DNA of 64,000 bases from Azospirillum baldaniorum (GTDB taxonomy: Bacteria > Pseudomonadota > Alphaproteobacteria > Azospirillales > Azospirillaceae): NCBI RefSeq assembly GCF_003119195.2, contig NZ_CP022254.1, positions 1,210,001-1,274,000 on the forward strand. The letters run 5' to 3'. A program made the position numbers and the translations under genes. The notes beneath the pieces were generated by a model. It worked only from the letters and a program-made list of their open reading frames with translations. It was not told where the DNA came from and ran no database searches. Positions 50,869 to 59,975 of the stretch are shown one piece after another. Position 1 is the stretch's first letter, and the number at the start of each line of letters is the position of its first letter.

Positions 50869-51549
50869 ATGGCGGAAACGGCCATCATCGACGACGCGGA
50901 TCGGCTGCGGGCGCAGGCGTACGGCCTGCTGGCCCACCTGTTGGCACGTCCGCCGTCGCGTGACCTGCTGGCCACGGTCGGCGCTCTGGCCGGGGACGGG
51001 TCGCCGCTGGGCCGGGCCATCAGCGATCTGGCCATACGTGCGCGTACGCTCGCCGACGCCCCGGACGGCGAACACCGGGCCGAGCGCGAGTATCATGAGC
51101 TGTTCCTCGGGGTGACGCGGGGCGAGCTGGTTCCCTTCGCCTCCTACTACCGCACCGGCTTCCTGATCGACCGGCCGCTCGCCCGCCTGCGCGAGGACAT
51201 GCAGGCGCTGGGCATCGAGCGCGCCCCCGGCGTCAGCGAGCCCGAGGACCACATCGCCGCCATCGCCGAGATCATGGGCGCGCTGGCCGCCGGAACCGTC
51301 GGCACGGCGGACGGCGAACCGGACCTGCCGCGCCAGAAGCGCTTCTTCGAGCGCCACCTCGCCCCCTGGGCGGGCCGCTTCTTCCAGGATCTGGAGGAGG
51401 CGTCGGCGGCGCATCTCTACCGGCCCCTGGGCACCTTCGGGCGGCTGTTCCTGGACATCGAGACCAACGCCTTCGCGATGATCGCGCCCGCCCCTCCGGG
51501 CGCGCCGCGCGGGGCCGACCAGCGGGAGGGCACAATCCATGCACCGTGA
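50869..51549 (+). CDS. TorD/DmsD-family chaperone for formate dehydrogenase
   Basis: 226 residues, all helical. TorD-family landmarks: RAQAYGLLAHLLARPPS, EYHELFLGVTRGELVPFASYYRTGFLIDRPLARLREDMQALGI, the EPEDHIAAIAEIMGAL segment (E-P-x-D-H) and FFERHLAPWAGRFFQDLE. Such chaperones bind the Tat signal and apo-form of molybdoenzymes before export; FdhA two genes downstream has a Tat signal. Its 3' end overlaps the next small gene. Confidence 0.9.
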   Translation: MAETAIIDDADRLRAQAYGLLAHLLARPPSRDLLATVGALAGDGSPLGRAISDLAIRARTLADAPDGEHRAEREYHELFLGVTRGELVPFASYYRTGFLIDRPLARLREDMQALGIERAPGVSEPEDHIAAIAEIMGALAAGTVGTADGEPDLPRQKRFFERHLAPWAGRFFQDLEEASAAHLYRPLGTFGRLFLDIETNAFAMIAPAPPGAPRGADQREGTIHAP

Positions 51550-51748
51550 CGACAGCCAGAAGAAAACCGGGCTGGAACGCCGCAGTCTGCTGAAGGGCCT
51601 TGGGCTGGGTGCGGCGGGTGCCGCCGCCGTGGCCGCCACCCTGCGCGCCGCCCCGGCGGAGGCGATGGAATCGCGGCAGGAGCAGGTGAAGTCCCGCTAC
51701 CGCGAAACCGAACACGTGAAGCGTTTCTACGCGCTGAACCGACTCTGA
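51539..51748 (+). CDS. Small Tat-signal protein of formate dehydrogenase operons
   Basis: 69 residues. A twin-arginine signal (LERRSLLKGLGLGAAGAAAVAATL) is followed by a short mature part (EAMESRQEQVKSRYRETEHVKRFYALNRL). Small proteins of this form are found immediately before fdhA in many proteobacterial operons and are annotated as formate dehydrogenase region TAT proteins; they may be an extra subunit. GGGAGG lies upstream of the ATG. It overlaps the chaperone gene by 11 bases. Confidence 0.85.
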   Translation: MHRDDSQKKTGLERRSLLKGLGLGAAGAAAVAATLRAAPAEAMESRQEQVKSRYRETEHVKRFYALNRL

Positions 51749-51776
51749 CCGCGACTTTGATCCAGAGGGCCGCCCC

Positions 51777-54710
51777 ATGCTCGTCAAGCGCAACGCCGGA
51801 ACCGCCGCCACCCGCGCCTCCCTGTCCCGCCGCCTGAACGGATTGTCGGCCAACGGACTGTCCGCGGGCACCGCCGGGCTGGGAGAAACCGTCGACCGCC
51901 GCGGCTTCCTGAAGACCTCCGGCCTCGCTGCCGGGGGCATGGCGGCGCTGGGCGCGCTGCCCGCCGCGATGATCCAGAAGGCCGAGGCCGGGCCGACCCT
52001 GCCCAACGTCGAGGTCGTCACCCGCAAGAACGTCTGCACCCACTGCTCCGTCGGCTGCACGGTGATCGCGGAGGTGCAGAACGGCGTCTGGACCGGGCAG
52101 GAGCCGGGCTGGGAAAGCCCGATCAGCCAGGGCGCGCACTGCGCCAAGGGCGCCTCGGTGCGCGAGCTGACCAAGGGCGAGCGGCGGGTGAAATACCCGA
52201 TGAAGCTGGTGGACGGCCAGTGGCAGCGCATCTCCTGGGATCAGGCCATCGAGGAGATCGGGACCAAGCTGCTGGAGATCCGCCAGCAGTCCGGACCGGA
52301 CGCCACTTTCTGGCTGGGCTCCGCCAAATTCTCCAACGAGGGCGCCTATCTCTTCCGCAAGCTGGCGGCCTTCTGGGGAACCAACAACGTCGATCATCAG
52401 GCGCGCATCTGCCACAGCACCACGGTCGCCGGGGTGGCGAACACCTGGGGCTACGGCGCCATGACCAACAGCTACAACGACATCCAGAATTCCAAGGCGC
52501 TGCTGATCATCGGCGGCAATCCGGCGGAGGCGCATCCCGTCTCGCTGCCCCACATGCTGCGCGGCAAGGAGCACAACCGCGCGCCCTTCATCGTCATCGA
52601 CCCGCGCTTCACCCGCACCGCCGCCCACGCCACCGACTATGTGCGCATCCGTCCCGGCACCGACATCCCGGTCACCTGGGGCATCCTCTGGCACATCTTC
52701 GAGAACGGCTGGGAGGACAAGGAGTACATCCGCCAGCGCGTTTACGGCATGGACGAGATCCGCGCCGAGGTGAAGAAGTGGGACCCCGCGACGGTGGAGC
52801 GGGTCAGCGGCGTTCCCGGCGAGCAGCTTTACCGCGTGGCGGAGGCGCTGGCGAAGAACCGGCCGTCCACCGTCATCTGGTGCATGGGCATCACCCAGAA
52901 GACCACCGGCACCGCCAACGTCCGCGCCCTGTCGATCCTGCAACTCGCGCTCGGCAACATCGGGGTGGCCGGCGGCGGCGCCAACATCTACCGCGGCCAC
53001 TGCAACGTGCAGGGCGCCACCGACTTCGGCCTCGACGTCTCCACGCTGCCCTCCTACTACGGGCTGGCCGAGGGGGCGTGGAAGCATTTCTGCCGCGTCT
53101 GGGACGTCGACTACGACTGGATGAAGGCCCGCTTCGCCTCCAAGGAGCTGATGGAGGCCAAGGGCATCCCGACCACCCGCTGGTTCGACGGCGTCACCTA
53201 CAAGCCGGAGGAGATCCAGCAGCCGTCGCCGCTGAAGGCGATGGTCGTCTTCGGGCACGGCGGCAACACCGTCACCCGCATGCCGGAGATGCTGAAGGGG
53301 CTGGAGCAGCTGTCCCTGCTGGTCATCGCCGACCCGCACCCGACCACCTTCGCCGCCTTCAAGGAACGCCGGAACGGCACCTACATCCTGCCGGCCTGCA
53401 CCCAGTTCGAGACGGACGGCTCGCGCACCTGCTCCAACCGGTCGATGCAGTGGGGCGAGAAGGTCGTGGAGCCGATCTTCGAGTCCAAGGACGACTACAC
53501 CATCATCTATCTGCTGGCCCGCAAGTTCGGCTTCGCCGACGAGATGTTCAAGCACATCACGGTGGAGGAGACCCGCCCGGTGCCGGAGGACATCCTGCGC
53601 GAGATCAACCGCGGCTGCCTGTCCACCGGCTACACCGGCCAGTCGCCGGAACGGCTGAAGATGCACATGAAGCATCAGGCCGACTTCGACAAGATCACCA
53701 TGCAGGCGACCGACGGCCCGCTGAAGGGCGAGTATTACGGCCTGCCCTGGCCCTGCTGGGGCCATCCGGAGCTTCGCCATCCCGGCTGCGCCGTGCTCTA
53801 CGACACCTCCAAGCATGTGATGGAAGGGGGCGGCGTCTTCCGCGCCCGCTTCGGGGTGGAGCGCAACGGCGTCAGCCTGCTCGCCGACGGCTCCTATTCC
53901 AAGGGGTCGGAGATCGAGGACGGCTATCCCGAATTCACCATGGCGATGCTGCGCAAGCTGGGCTGGGACAAGGACCTGACGGCGGAGGAGATGCGCGTCA
54001 TCCAGGCCATCGGCGGCGACAAGACCGACGAGGTGAGCTGGCAGACCGACCTGTCCATGGGCATCATCCGCGTCGCGCTGAAGCATGGGTGTTCGCCGCA
54101 CGGCAACGCCAAGGCCCGCGCCGTCGCCTGGAACCTGCCCGACCCGGTGCCGCTGCACCGCGAGCCGATCTACTCGCCGCGGCCGGAGCTGGTGAAGGAG
54201 TATCCGGCGATCGAGGATCGGCGCGACTACCGCCTGCCGCAGCTCGCCCGCTCGCTCCAGTTCAAGATCGCGGACAGCGACATCCGCCAGCGCTTCCCCT
54301 TCATCCTGACCTCCGGACGGCTGGTCGAGTATGAGGGCGGCGGCGAGGAGACCCGCTCCAACCCCTGGCTGGCCGAACTGCAGCAGACGATGTTCGTGGA
54401 GATCAACCCCAAGGACGCCGAGCGGCTGGGCATCCGCGACGGCGGCATGGTCTGGGTCTACGGGCCGGAGGACAATTCCAAGGCGCGGATGCGCGCGCTG
54501 GTGACCGAACGCATCGGCACCGGCACGGTCTTCATGCCCTTCCACTTCTCCGGCTACTGGCAGGGCAACAGCCTGCGGGAGAACTACCCGCCGGGCACCG
54601 ACCCCATCGTCCTGGGCGAGCCGGCCAACGGGGTGACGACCTACGGCTACGACCCCATGACCTTCATGCAGGAAACCAAGGTGACGCTGTGCCGCGTCGA
54701 ACCGGCCTGA
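51777..54710 (+). CDS. fdhA: Formate dehydrogenase alpha (catalytic) subunit, Cys-type, Tat-exported
   Basis: 977 residues. Oxidises formate to CO2 in the periplasm. Tat motif DRRGFLKTSG at residues 40-49. [4Fe-4S] ligands C87, C90, C94, C122 (NVCTHCSVGC ... HCAKGA). Mo/W ligand Cys212 in ARICHSTTV, where E. coli FdnG has selenocysteine; the codon is TGC, so no selenium is needed. The following His213 is the conserved catalytic partner. The molybdopterin-binding C-terminal domain is complete. It lies 28 bp after the Tat-protein gene in an operon with fdhB. Confidence 0.95.
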   Translation: MLVKRNAGTAATRASLSRRLNGLSANGLSAGTAGLGETVDRRGFLKTSGLAAGGMAALGALPAAMIQKAEAGPTLPNVEVVTRKNVCTHCSVGCTVIAEVQNGVWTGQEPGWESPISQGAHCAKGASVRELTKGERRVKYPMKLVDGQWQRISWDQAIEEIGTKLLEIRQQSGPDATFWLGSAKFSNEGAYLFRKLAAFWGTNNVDHQARICHSTTVAGVANTWGYGAMTNSYNDIQNSKALLIIGGNPAEAHPVSLPHMLRGKEHNRAPFIVIDPRFTRTAAHATDYVRIRPGTDIPVTWGILWHIFENGWEDKEYIRQRVYGMDEIRAEVKKWDPATVERVSGVPGEQLYRVAEALAKNRPSTVIWCMGITQKTTGTANVRALSILQLALGNIGVAGGGANIYRGHCNVQGATDFGLDVSTLPSYYGLAEGAWKHFCRVWDVDYDWMKARFASKELMEAKGIPTTRWFDGVTYKPEEIQQPSPLKAMVVFGHGGNTVTRMPEMLKGLEQLSLLVIADPHPTTFAAFKERRNGTYILPACTQFETDGSRTCSNRSMQWGEKVVEPIFESKDDYTIIYLLARKFGFADEMFKHITVEETRPVPEDILREINRGCLSTGYTGQSPERLKMHMKHQADFDKITMQATDGPLKGEYYGLPWPCWGHPELRHPGCAVLYDTSKHVMEGGGVFRARFGVERNGVSLLADGSYSKGSEIEDGYPEFTMAMLRKLGWDKDLTAEEMRVIQAIGGDKTDEVSWQTDLSMGIIRVALKHGCSPHGNAKARAVAWNLPDPVPLHREPIYSPRPELVKEYPAIEDRRDYRLPQLARSLQFKIADSDIRQRFPFILTSGRLVEYEGGGEETRSNPWLAELQQTMFVEINPKDAERLGIRDGGMVWVYGPEDNSKARMRALVTERIGTGTVFMPFHFSGYWQGNSLRENYPPGTDPIVLGEPANGVTTYGYDPMTFMQETKVTLCRVEPA

Positions 54711-54735
54711 CGCGCCCCAGGGAGGATAGACATTC

Positions 54736-55371
54736 ATGGCCCGCATGAAATTCCTGTGCGACGCGGAACGCTGCATCGAGTGCAACGCCTGCGTCACCGC
54801 CTGCAAGAACGAACACGACATCCCCTGGGGCATCAACCGCCGCCGCGTCATCACGCTGAAGGACGGCGTGCCCGGCGAGCGCTCCATCTCCATGGCCTGC
54901 ATGCACTGCAACGACCCGCCCTGCGCCGCGGTCTGCCCGGTGGACTGCTTCTACCAGACGGCGGACGGGGTGGTGCTGCACTCGAAGGACCTGTGCATAG
55001 GCTGCGGCTACTGCTTCTACGCCTGCCCCTTCGGCGCGCCGCAATACCCGCAGGCGACCAACTTCGGCGGCCGCGGCAAGATGGACAAATGCACCTTCTG
55101 CACCGGCGGTCCGGAGGCGGACAACACGATGGAGGAGTACCAGAAATACGGCACCAACCGGCTTGCCGAGGGCAAGCTGCCGCTCTGCGCGGAGATGTGC
55201 TCCACCCGCGCGCTGATGGCCGGTGACGGCGACGTTCTGGCCGACATCTACAAGGAGCGGACGGTGCGCCGCGGCTACGGCTCCGGCGCCTGGGGCTGGT
55301 CCACCGCCTATGGCCAGAACGACCGCGGCGACGCCTTCAGCCCGGGCCGCGAGGGCACCGGCGGGAGCTGA
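54736..55371 (+). CDS. fdhB: Formate dehydrogenase beta (iron-sulfur) subunit
   Basis: 211 residues. Four ferredoxin-type clusters carried by CIECNACVTACKNEH, CMHCNDPPCAAVCPVDC, CIGCGYCFYACPFGAPQ and the CTFC ... CAEMCSTRAL segment. Carries electrons from FdhA to the membrane cytochrome. It has no C-terminal membrane helix, unlike E. coli FdnH. GGAGG upstream of the ATG; 25 bp after fdhA. A family A repeat separates it from fdhC. Confidence 0.95.
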   Translation: MARMKFLCDAERCIECNACVTACKNEHDIPWGINRRRVITLKDGVPGERSISMACMHCNDPPCAAVCPVDCFYQTADGVVLHSKDLCIGCGYCFYACPFGAPQYPQATNFGGRGKMDKCTFCTGGPEADNTMEEYQKYGTNRLAEGKLPLCAEMCSTRALMAGDGDVLADIYKERTVRRGYGSGAWGWSTAYGQNDRGDAFSPGREGTGGS

Positions 55372-55384
55372 GGGGTGGGGTGAT

Positions 55385-55470
55385 GCCCCCACCCTAACCC
55401 TCCCCCGCTGTCGCAGGGGAGGGGACAATTCTCCCTCCCCTGCAAAGCGGGGGAGGGCCGGGGTGGGGGC
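55385..55470. repeat. Intergenic palindromic repeat, family A copy 5
   Basis: GCCCCCACCCTAACCCTCCC arm, GCTGTCGCAGGGGAGGGGAC centre, complementary arm ending GGCCGGGGTGGGGGC, between fdhB and fdhC. The closest copy to the family consensus. Confidence 0.88.
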
Positions 55471-55527
55471 AAGGCTGTCCCGATCAAGCACCCCGCGAAG
55501 CGCATACTCTCTAGGGAAGGACGCGAC

Positions 55528-56532
55528 ATGACGAAGCTCCTGCGCCCCCTGCTGGTCCTGTTCGTTCTGCTGCTCGCCGCACCGGCGGTGCAGGCGCAGT
55601 TCTACCAGACGCCGGGGCCGACCTCGCCGACCTCGAAGGACGAGGTGCAGCTCTACCAGACGCCGGACGGCAAGCTGTCCGGGCGGGTCAGCATTCCCGA
55701 CGAGAAGCTGGGCGTCCTGGTCCAGCCGGAGGGGCGGGAGTGGCGCGAGTTCCGCATGGTCTGGCTGAAGATCATCGCGGGGGCGCTGATCCTGGGACCG
55801 ATCGCGGTGCTGGCGATCTTCTACCTGATCCGCGGCACCATCCGTATCCAGGGCGGCCGGTCGGGGCGTCCGGTGCCGCGCTTCAGCGGCATGGACCGCT
55901 TCGCCCACTGGACGACGGCGGTCAGCTTCCTGCTGATGGCACTGACCGGGCTGATCCTGACCTTCGGGCGCATGCTGCTGATCCCGCTGATCGGCCACCC
56001 GAACTTCACGATGCTGGCCGAGGCCAGCAAGTACATGCACAATTTCTTCAGCGTGCCCTTCGTCCTCGGCCTGCTGATGATCTTCGTGCTGTGGGTGCGC
56101 GACAACATTCCGGAGAAGGCCGACCTCGTCTGGCTGAAGACGCTCGGCGGCGTGCTGAGCAAGTCCGGCGAGCATCCGGAGGCCGGGCGGTTCAACGCCG
56201 GTCAGAAGGGCGTCTTCTGGGCGGTGGTGTTCGGCGGCTTCGCGCTGTCGCTCACCGGCTTCCTGCTGATGATGCCCTTCGCCGTCACCGGGATCGGCGG
56301 CATGCAGATCCTGCATGTGGCGCACGGGGTGGTGGCCGCGCTGATGATCGCGCTGATCATCGGGCACATCTACATCGGCACCATAGGCATGGAGGGCGCC
56401 TTCGACGCCATGGGAAGCGGTGTCGTGGACGAGAACTGGGCCAAGGACCATCACCGCCGCTGGTACGAGGAGCAGCTCCGCAACGGGCAGGCCAATCAGG
56501 ACGGGCGGCTGCGGCATCATGCGGCGGAGTGA
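55528..56532 (+). CDS. Formate dehydrogenase gamma subunit, cytochrome b556
   Basis: 334 residues. A cleavable signal (LLRPLLVLFVLLLAAPAVQAQ) leads to a short periplasmic region, then four membrane helices of the FdnI/FdoI type. Probable haem ligands are the His residues in GMDRFAHWTTAVSF, ASKYMHNFFSVPF and ILHVAHGVVAALMIALIIGHIYIGTIG. Passes electrons from FdhB to the quinone pool. The longer N-terminus with a signal peptide is typical of the Rhizobiales/Rhodospirillales version. Its ribosome site is AGGGAAGGA. Confidence 0.93.
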   Translation: MTKLLRPLLVLFVLLLAAPAVQAQFYQTPGPTSPTSKDEVQLYQTPDGKLSGRVSIPDEKLGVLVQPEGREWREFRMVWLKIIAGALILGPIAVLAIFYLIRGTIRIQGGRSGRPVPRFSGMDRFAHWTTAVSFLLMALTGLILTFGRMLLIPLIGHPNFTMLAEASKYMHNFFSVPFVLGLLMIFVLWVRDNIPEKADLVWLKTLGGVLSKSGEHPEAGRFNAGQKGVFWAVVFGGFALSLTGFLLMMPFAVTGIGGMQILHVAHGVVAALMIALIIGHIYIGTIGMEGAFDAMGSGVVDENWAKDHHRRWYEEQLRNGQANQDGRLRHHAAE

Positions 56533-56606
56533 GGCGCGGAACCTCTCGACAGGCGCGCCAGCATGACCGATCCTTCCGCGCAACGAAGTGTGCGTAGGGG
56601 GGAGGC

Positions 56607-57890
56607 ATGCCGCTCGACCACCGGGAGTCGCTGTTCCGCCGCATCGCGGCGCGGCGCGACGAGCTTGTCGCGCTGACCCGCGACCTGATCCGCATTCCGA
56701 CCGTGAACCCGCCCGGCGACGTCTATACCGACTGCGCGGAGTTCCTCGGGCGGCGGCTGGCCGGGCGCGGCTTCGCCGTTGAGTATGTGCGGGCCGACGG
56801 GGCGCCGGGCGACAGCGACCGCTACCCGCGCACCAACGTCATCGCCCGCGTCGAGGGGCGTGAGCCCGGCCCCTGCGTGCACTTCAACGGCCACATCGAC
56901 GTGGTGCCCGCCGGCCAGGGCTGGACGGTCGATCCCTTCGAAGGCGTCGTAAAGGACGGGCGCGTCTATGGCCGCGGCGCCTGCGACATGAAGGGCGGCA
57001 TCGCCGCGTCGATCATCGCCGTTGAGGCGATCCTGGAGGCGGGCATCCCCTTTCCCGGCGCGCTGGAAATCTCCGGCACGGTGGACGAGGAGTCCGGCGG
57101 CTACGGCGGGGTCGGGCATCTCGCCACGCTCGGCTATTTCTCCCGCCCGCGAGTCGATCACGTCATCATTCCGGAGCCGCTGAACGTCGACCGCGTGTGC
57201 ATCGGCCACCGCGGCGTCTGGTGGGCGGAGATCGAGACGAAGGGTCGGGTCGCCCACGGTTCCATGCCCTTCCTCGGCAACTGCGCGGTGCGCCACATGG
57301 GCGCCGTGCTGCACCGGATCGAGACGGAGCTGATCCCCCGCTTGGCCGCCAAGCGCACCGCCATGCCGGTGGTCCCGGAAGGGGCGCGGCAATCCACCCT
57401 GAACATCAACGCCATCCACGGCGGCCAGCCGGAGGACCATGGCGGCTTGCCCAGCCCGATGGTGCCCGACCGCTGCCGCATGGTCATCGACCGCCGCTAC
57501 CTGATCGAGGAGGACCCGGAGGAGGTGCGGGCGGAGATCGTCGGCATCCTGGAGGATCTGCGCCGCGAGCGCCCCGGCTTCGACTATGAGCTGCGCGAGG
57601 TGCTGGCCTTCCTGCCCACCCTGACCGACGCCGACGCGCCGGTGGTTCGGGCGGTGGGGGCGGCCATCGAGACGGTGCTGGGCCGCCCGGCGGCGCAGGT
57701 GGTGTCCCCCGGCACCTACGACCAGAAGCACATCGCGCGGGTCGGGCATCTCAAGGACTGCATCGCCTACGGCCCCGGCATCCTCGACCTCGCCCACCAG
57801 CCAGACGAGTATGTGGGCATCGATGACATGGTCCATTCCGCCCAGGTGATGGCGATGGCCGCCCTGTCTTTGCTGCGGCGGGAGGTGTAG
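56607..57890 (+). CDS. ArgE/DapE-family M20 deacylase
   Basis: 427 residues. All M20 metal motifs are intact: FNGHIDVVPAGQGW, GRGACDMKGG and TVDEESGGYG, with a C-terminal His in HLKDCIAYGPG or LAHQPDEYVGI. Named family members remove acetyl or succinyl groups in arginine or lysine synthesis, but genomic context does not fit these. The Bacillus formyl-aminopyrimidine deformylase YlmB is also an M20 protein of about this size, and a TPP-riboswitch operon lies 2 kb away, so a thiamin-salvage role is possible though unproven. GGGGAGG is adjacent to the ATG. Confidence 0.82.
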   Translation: MPLDHRESLFRRIAARRDELVALTRDLIRIPTVNPPGDVYTDCAEFLGRRLAGRGFAVEYVRADGAPGDSDRYPRTNVIARVEGREPGPCVHFNGHIDVVPAGQGWTVDPFEGVVKDGRVYGRGACDMKGGIAASIIAVEAILEAGIPFPGALEISGTVDEESGGYGGVGHLATLGYFSRPRVDHVIIPEPLNVDRVCIGHRGVWWAEIETKGRVAHGSMPFLGNCAVRHMGAVLHRIETELIPRLAAKRTAMPVVPEGARQSTLNINAIHGGQPEDHGGLPSPMVPDRCRMVIDRRYLIEEDPEEVRAEIVGILEDLRRERPGFDYELREVLAFLPTLTDADAPVVRAVGAAIETVLGRPAAQVVSPGTYDQKHIARVGHLKDCIAYGPGILDLAHQPDEYVGIDDMVHSAQVMAMAALSLLRREV

Positions 57891-57905
57891 GGGAAAGAGC
57901 GCCGG

Positions 57906-59630
57906 CTACTTCCAGGTGACCCGGCCGCCGACCTCCTCGGCGATGAAGTCCGCCCAGCGTTCGCGTTCGCCCAGGAGGTTCGCCGGGAAATAGTCGTTCA
58001 GCTCCACGGACTGCCAGCGGTAGCCGGGACGGTGGAAGAGGTCGCTGCCCTCCGCGAGGAAGCGGGGCACGTCGATGCCGTCGAGGATGTCGTCGCGGTT
58101 CAGCTCCTGGTGCGAGAAGCTCTGGATCTTGTGCCGGATGGCGTCGTCGTCGCCGATGTAGGAGAAATGCCAGCCCGCGTGGGGCAGGATGTCCACGTAG
58201 GGCGGACGCGTCTCGGGGGTGTAGCGGTCCAGCGTGCCGCGGCTCTCCCGGATCTGCTGCGGCGTGGTCATCCGGGCCATCAGCCCGCGGACGGCGACGG
58301 GGAAGACCGAAAAGTTCTCGCCCTCCACGTTCATGAAATTGACCTTGAAGTAGAACAGCGGCACGCGGAACCCCGCGATCATCGCCGAACTGTCGCGCAG
58401 CGACGCGACCGAGCGGGCGCGCAAAATCTCGTCCACGTCTGAAACGATGACGATGTCGTCCGGCTCCACCTTGTCCAGCCCGAGCGCGATGGCGTTCCGC
58501 TGCGCCCGCTCGCGCACCCAGGGATTGTCGGTTTCCGGGAAGTCGGGGGCGACGACCAGCTTCACCTTGTCCAGGAAGGGCAGGAAGCGATCGCGCTCCT
58601 CCATGAAATGCAGCGGCTTGGGCGCGCCGGTGAAGGTCTGCTTGGCCTCGACGATCACGAACTGGTCGACCGTGTCGTACAGCTCGCGGAAGCGCAGCTC
58701 CAGAAGGTCGAGTTCGTTGTGGAAGGTGAAGCAGTCGTAGATCTTCGGCTGGCGTCGCTGCGGCGCGGCCACCGCCGGCCAGCGCGACCCCGGCGCCGCC
58801 GTCGTCTGCACCGCATCGGCCAGGGCCAGCACATAGTCCCGCTGCACGCCGCTCGTCCATTCGGTGATCTGGGAGCGCAGGAACGTCTCGTCCCGCCGCG
58901 CCACCAGCTTGCGGACCATGGAGGCGAAGGGGGCCTTGCGTCCGGACAGCGCGAGGCTGGTCATCAGGTCGGTGTAGTCGCGCCGGTCGAGAAGCGGGCC
59001 GTCCATCACCTCGATCCGTTCCTCCAGCGCGCGGTCCCCCAGCACCTTGCCGAAGTTGAACAGGCCGTGGAAGCCGAAGGCCGGTCCCGGCACCGGCGTG
59101 CGCTCGAAGGCGAAGCGGTCGGCCACGGCCTCCGGGGCGAAGCGGATGCCGGCCTTCTCCAGCGCCGGGCGCTCGGTCCGGCAGATGACGTGGTCCTCGG
59201 GGATGCCGGCTTCGAAGGGCAGGTCGCGCAGCCGGTCGAGCAGGGCGGCGGAGCGCAGGGAGAAGCCGCCGTTCCCCACCGTCATGCCGTCGTCGTACCA
59301 GCCCCAGCGGGCGCCGATGTAGTCGAAGGCGCGGAACTCCTCCGTCCATGCCTGTGGGTCGGCGACGAAGCCGTCCCACTGCGCGATCAGGACATGGCCC
59401 GTCGTCACCAGCCGGCGCAGGCGGACGTTGATCGTGTCCGAATAGTCGTCGATGTCGTTGATCGGGGCGATGCGGTGGAAATCGACGCCGGGGATCTTCG
59501 GATCGCGGTCGGACAGCAGCAGGACGCTGGAGAAGCGGCAGGCGGCGATGCTGTCCCGGATGGCCATCTCGACCAGGGCGTGGTTCGCCGTGTCGGCGAA
59601 CACCAGCGTGCAGTCCTCGATCCTCACCAT
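57906..59630 (-). CDS. DUF5672-GT17 fusion, probable bifunctional glycosyltransferase
   Basis: 574 residues in two parts. Residues 1-about 270 match DUF5672 (VRLRRLVTTGHVLIAQWDGFVADPQAWTEEFRAFDYIGARWGW, GNGGFSLRS, PEDHVICR). Residues about 300-570 match glycosyltransferase family 17, the family of eukaryotic bisecting GlcNAc-transferase (IYDCFTFHNELDLLELRFRELYDTVDQFVIVEAKQTFTG, IVIVSDVDEILRA, GWHFSYIGDDDAIRHKIQSFSHQELN). The DVDE motif probably binds metal and nucleotide sugar. No signal peptide. Acceptor unknown; a surface glycan or protein glycosylation role is inferred. It stands alone, convergent with the M20 gene. Confidence 0.8.
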   Translation of the reverse strand: MVRIEDCTLVFADTANHALVEMAIRDSIAACRFSSVLLLSDRDPKIPGVDFHRIAPINDIDDYSDTINVRLRRLVTTGHVLIAQWDGFVADPQAWTEEFRAFDYIGARWGWYDDGMTVGNGGFSLRSAALLDRLRDLPFEAGIPEDHVICRTERPALEKAGIRFAPEAVADRFAFERTPVPGPAFGFHGLFNFGKVLGDRALEERIEVMDGPLLDRRDYTDLMTSLALSGRKAPFASMVRKLVARRDETFLRSQITEWTSGVQRDYVLALADAVQTTAAPGSRWPAVAAPQRRQPKIYDCFTFHNELDLLELRFRELYDTVDQFVIVEAKQTFTGAPKPLHFMEERDRFLPFLDKVKLVVAPDFPETDNPWVRERAQRNAIALGLDKVEPDDIVIVSDVDEILRARSVASLRDSSAMIAGFRVPLFYFKVNFMNVEGENFSVFPVAVRGLMARMTTPQQIRESRGTLDRYTPETRPPYVDILPHAGWHFSYIGDDDAIRHKIQSFSHQELNRDDILDGIDVPRFLAEGSDLFHRPGYRWQSVELNDYFPANLLGERERWADFIAEEVGGRVTWK

Positions 59631-59775
59631 CCCGTTCCCCGTTCTGCCGCCGGCGTCGGCCGCCCGCGGGCGCGGATCCTATCACGGCGGTTGTGGGGCT
59701 GCCACGGGCGGAGCGCCGTGCGTCTCAGAGCCCGACCTCCTTGACGGGCGGGGGCCGGTCCCTTAGCTTGCGAAT

Positions 59776-59886
59776 GTTCCCTGGGGGGCCTCGCTAGGAG
59801 GCTGAGACTCCGCCGGTCCGGCGCTTTCATCCGGACAACGCGGTGACCCATCGAACCTGATCCGGGTCATACCGGCGTAGGGACGG
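59776..59886 (+). promoter_or_regulatory. TPP riboswitch (THI element)
   Basis: Contains the two conserved TPP-binding segments: GGCTGAGACTCC in the pyrimidine-sensor arm (about 59810-59821) and ACCCATCGAACCTGATCCGG followed by GTCATACCGGCGTAGGGA (about 59846-59883). The outer stem pairs GTTCCCT (59776-59782) with AGGGAC. The start of the luxE-like gene is 90 bases downstream. A GCAAC/GTTGC hairpin just before the ribosome site may be part of the expression platform. Confidence 0.95.
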
Positions 59887-59975
59887 GACTGAAGGGCGGC
59901 ACGGCGTACCCCCATTCCATCCAGACACCGCTTGTCCCGGCAACAGTTTGTTGGCGTTGCAAAAGGTGTGCGGAC

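Noticed and set aside
51777..54710. Selenocysteine-containing formate dehydrogenase
   Set aside because: The active-site codon at residue 212 is TGC (Cys), no in-frame TGA occurs and no SECIS-like element is needed.
51417..54911. Long minus-strand open frame opposite fdhA (over 1100 codons)
   Set aside because: Shadow of fdhA on the opposite strand; no ribosome site, no recognisable domain, and composition typical of antisense frames.
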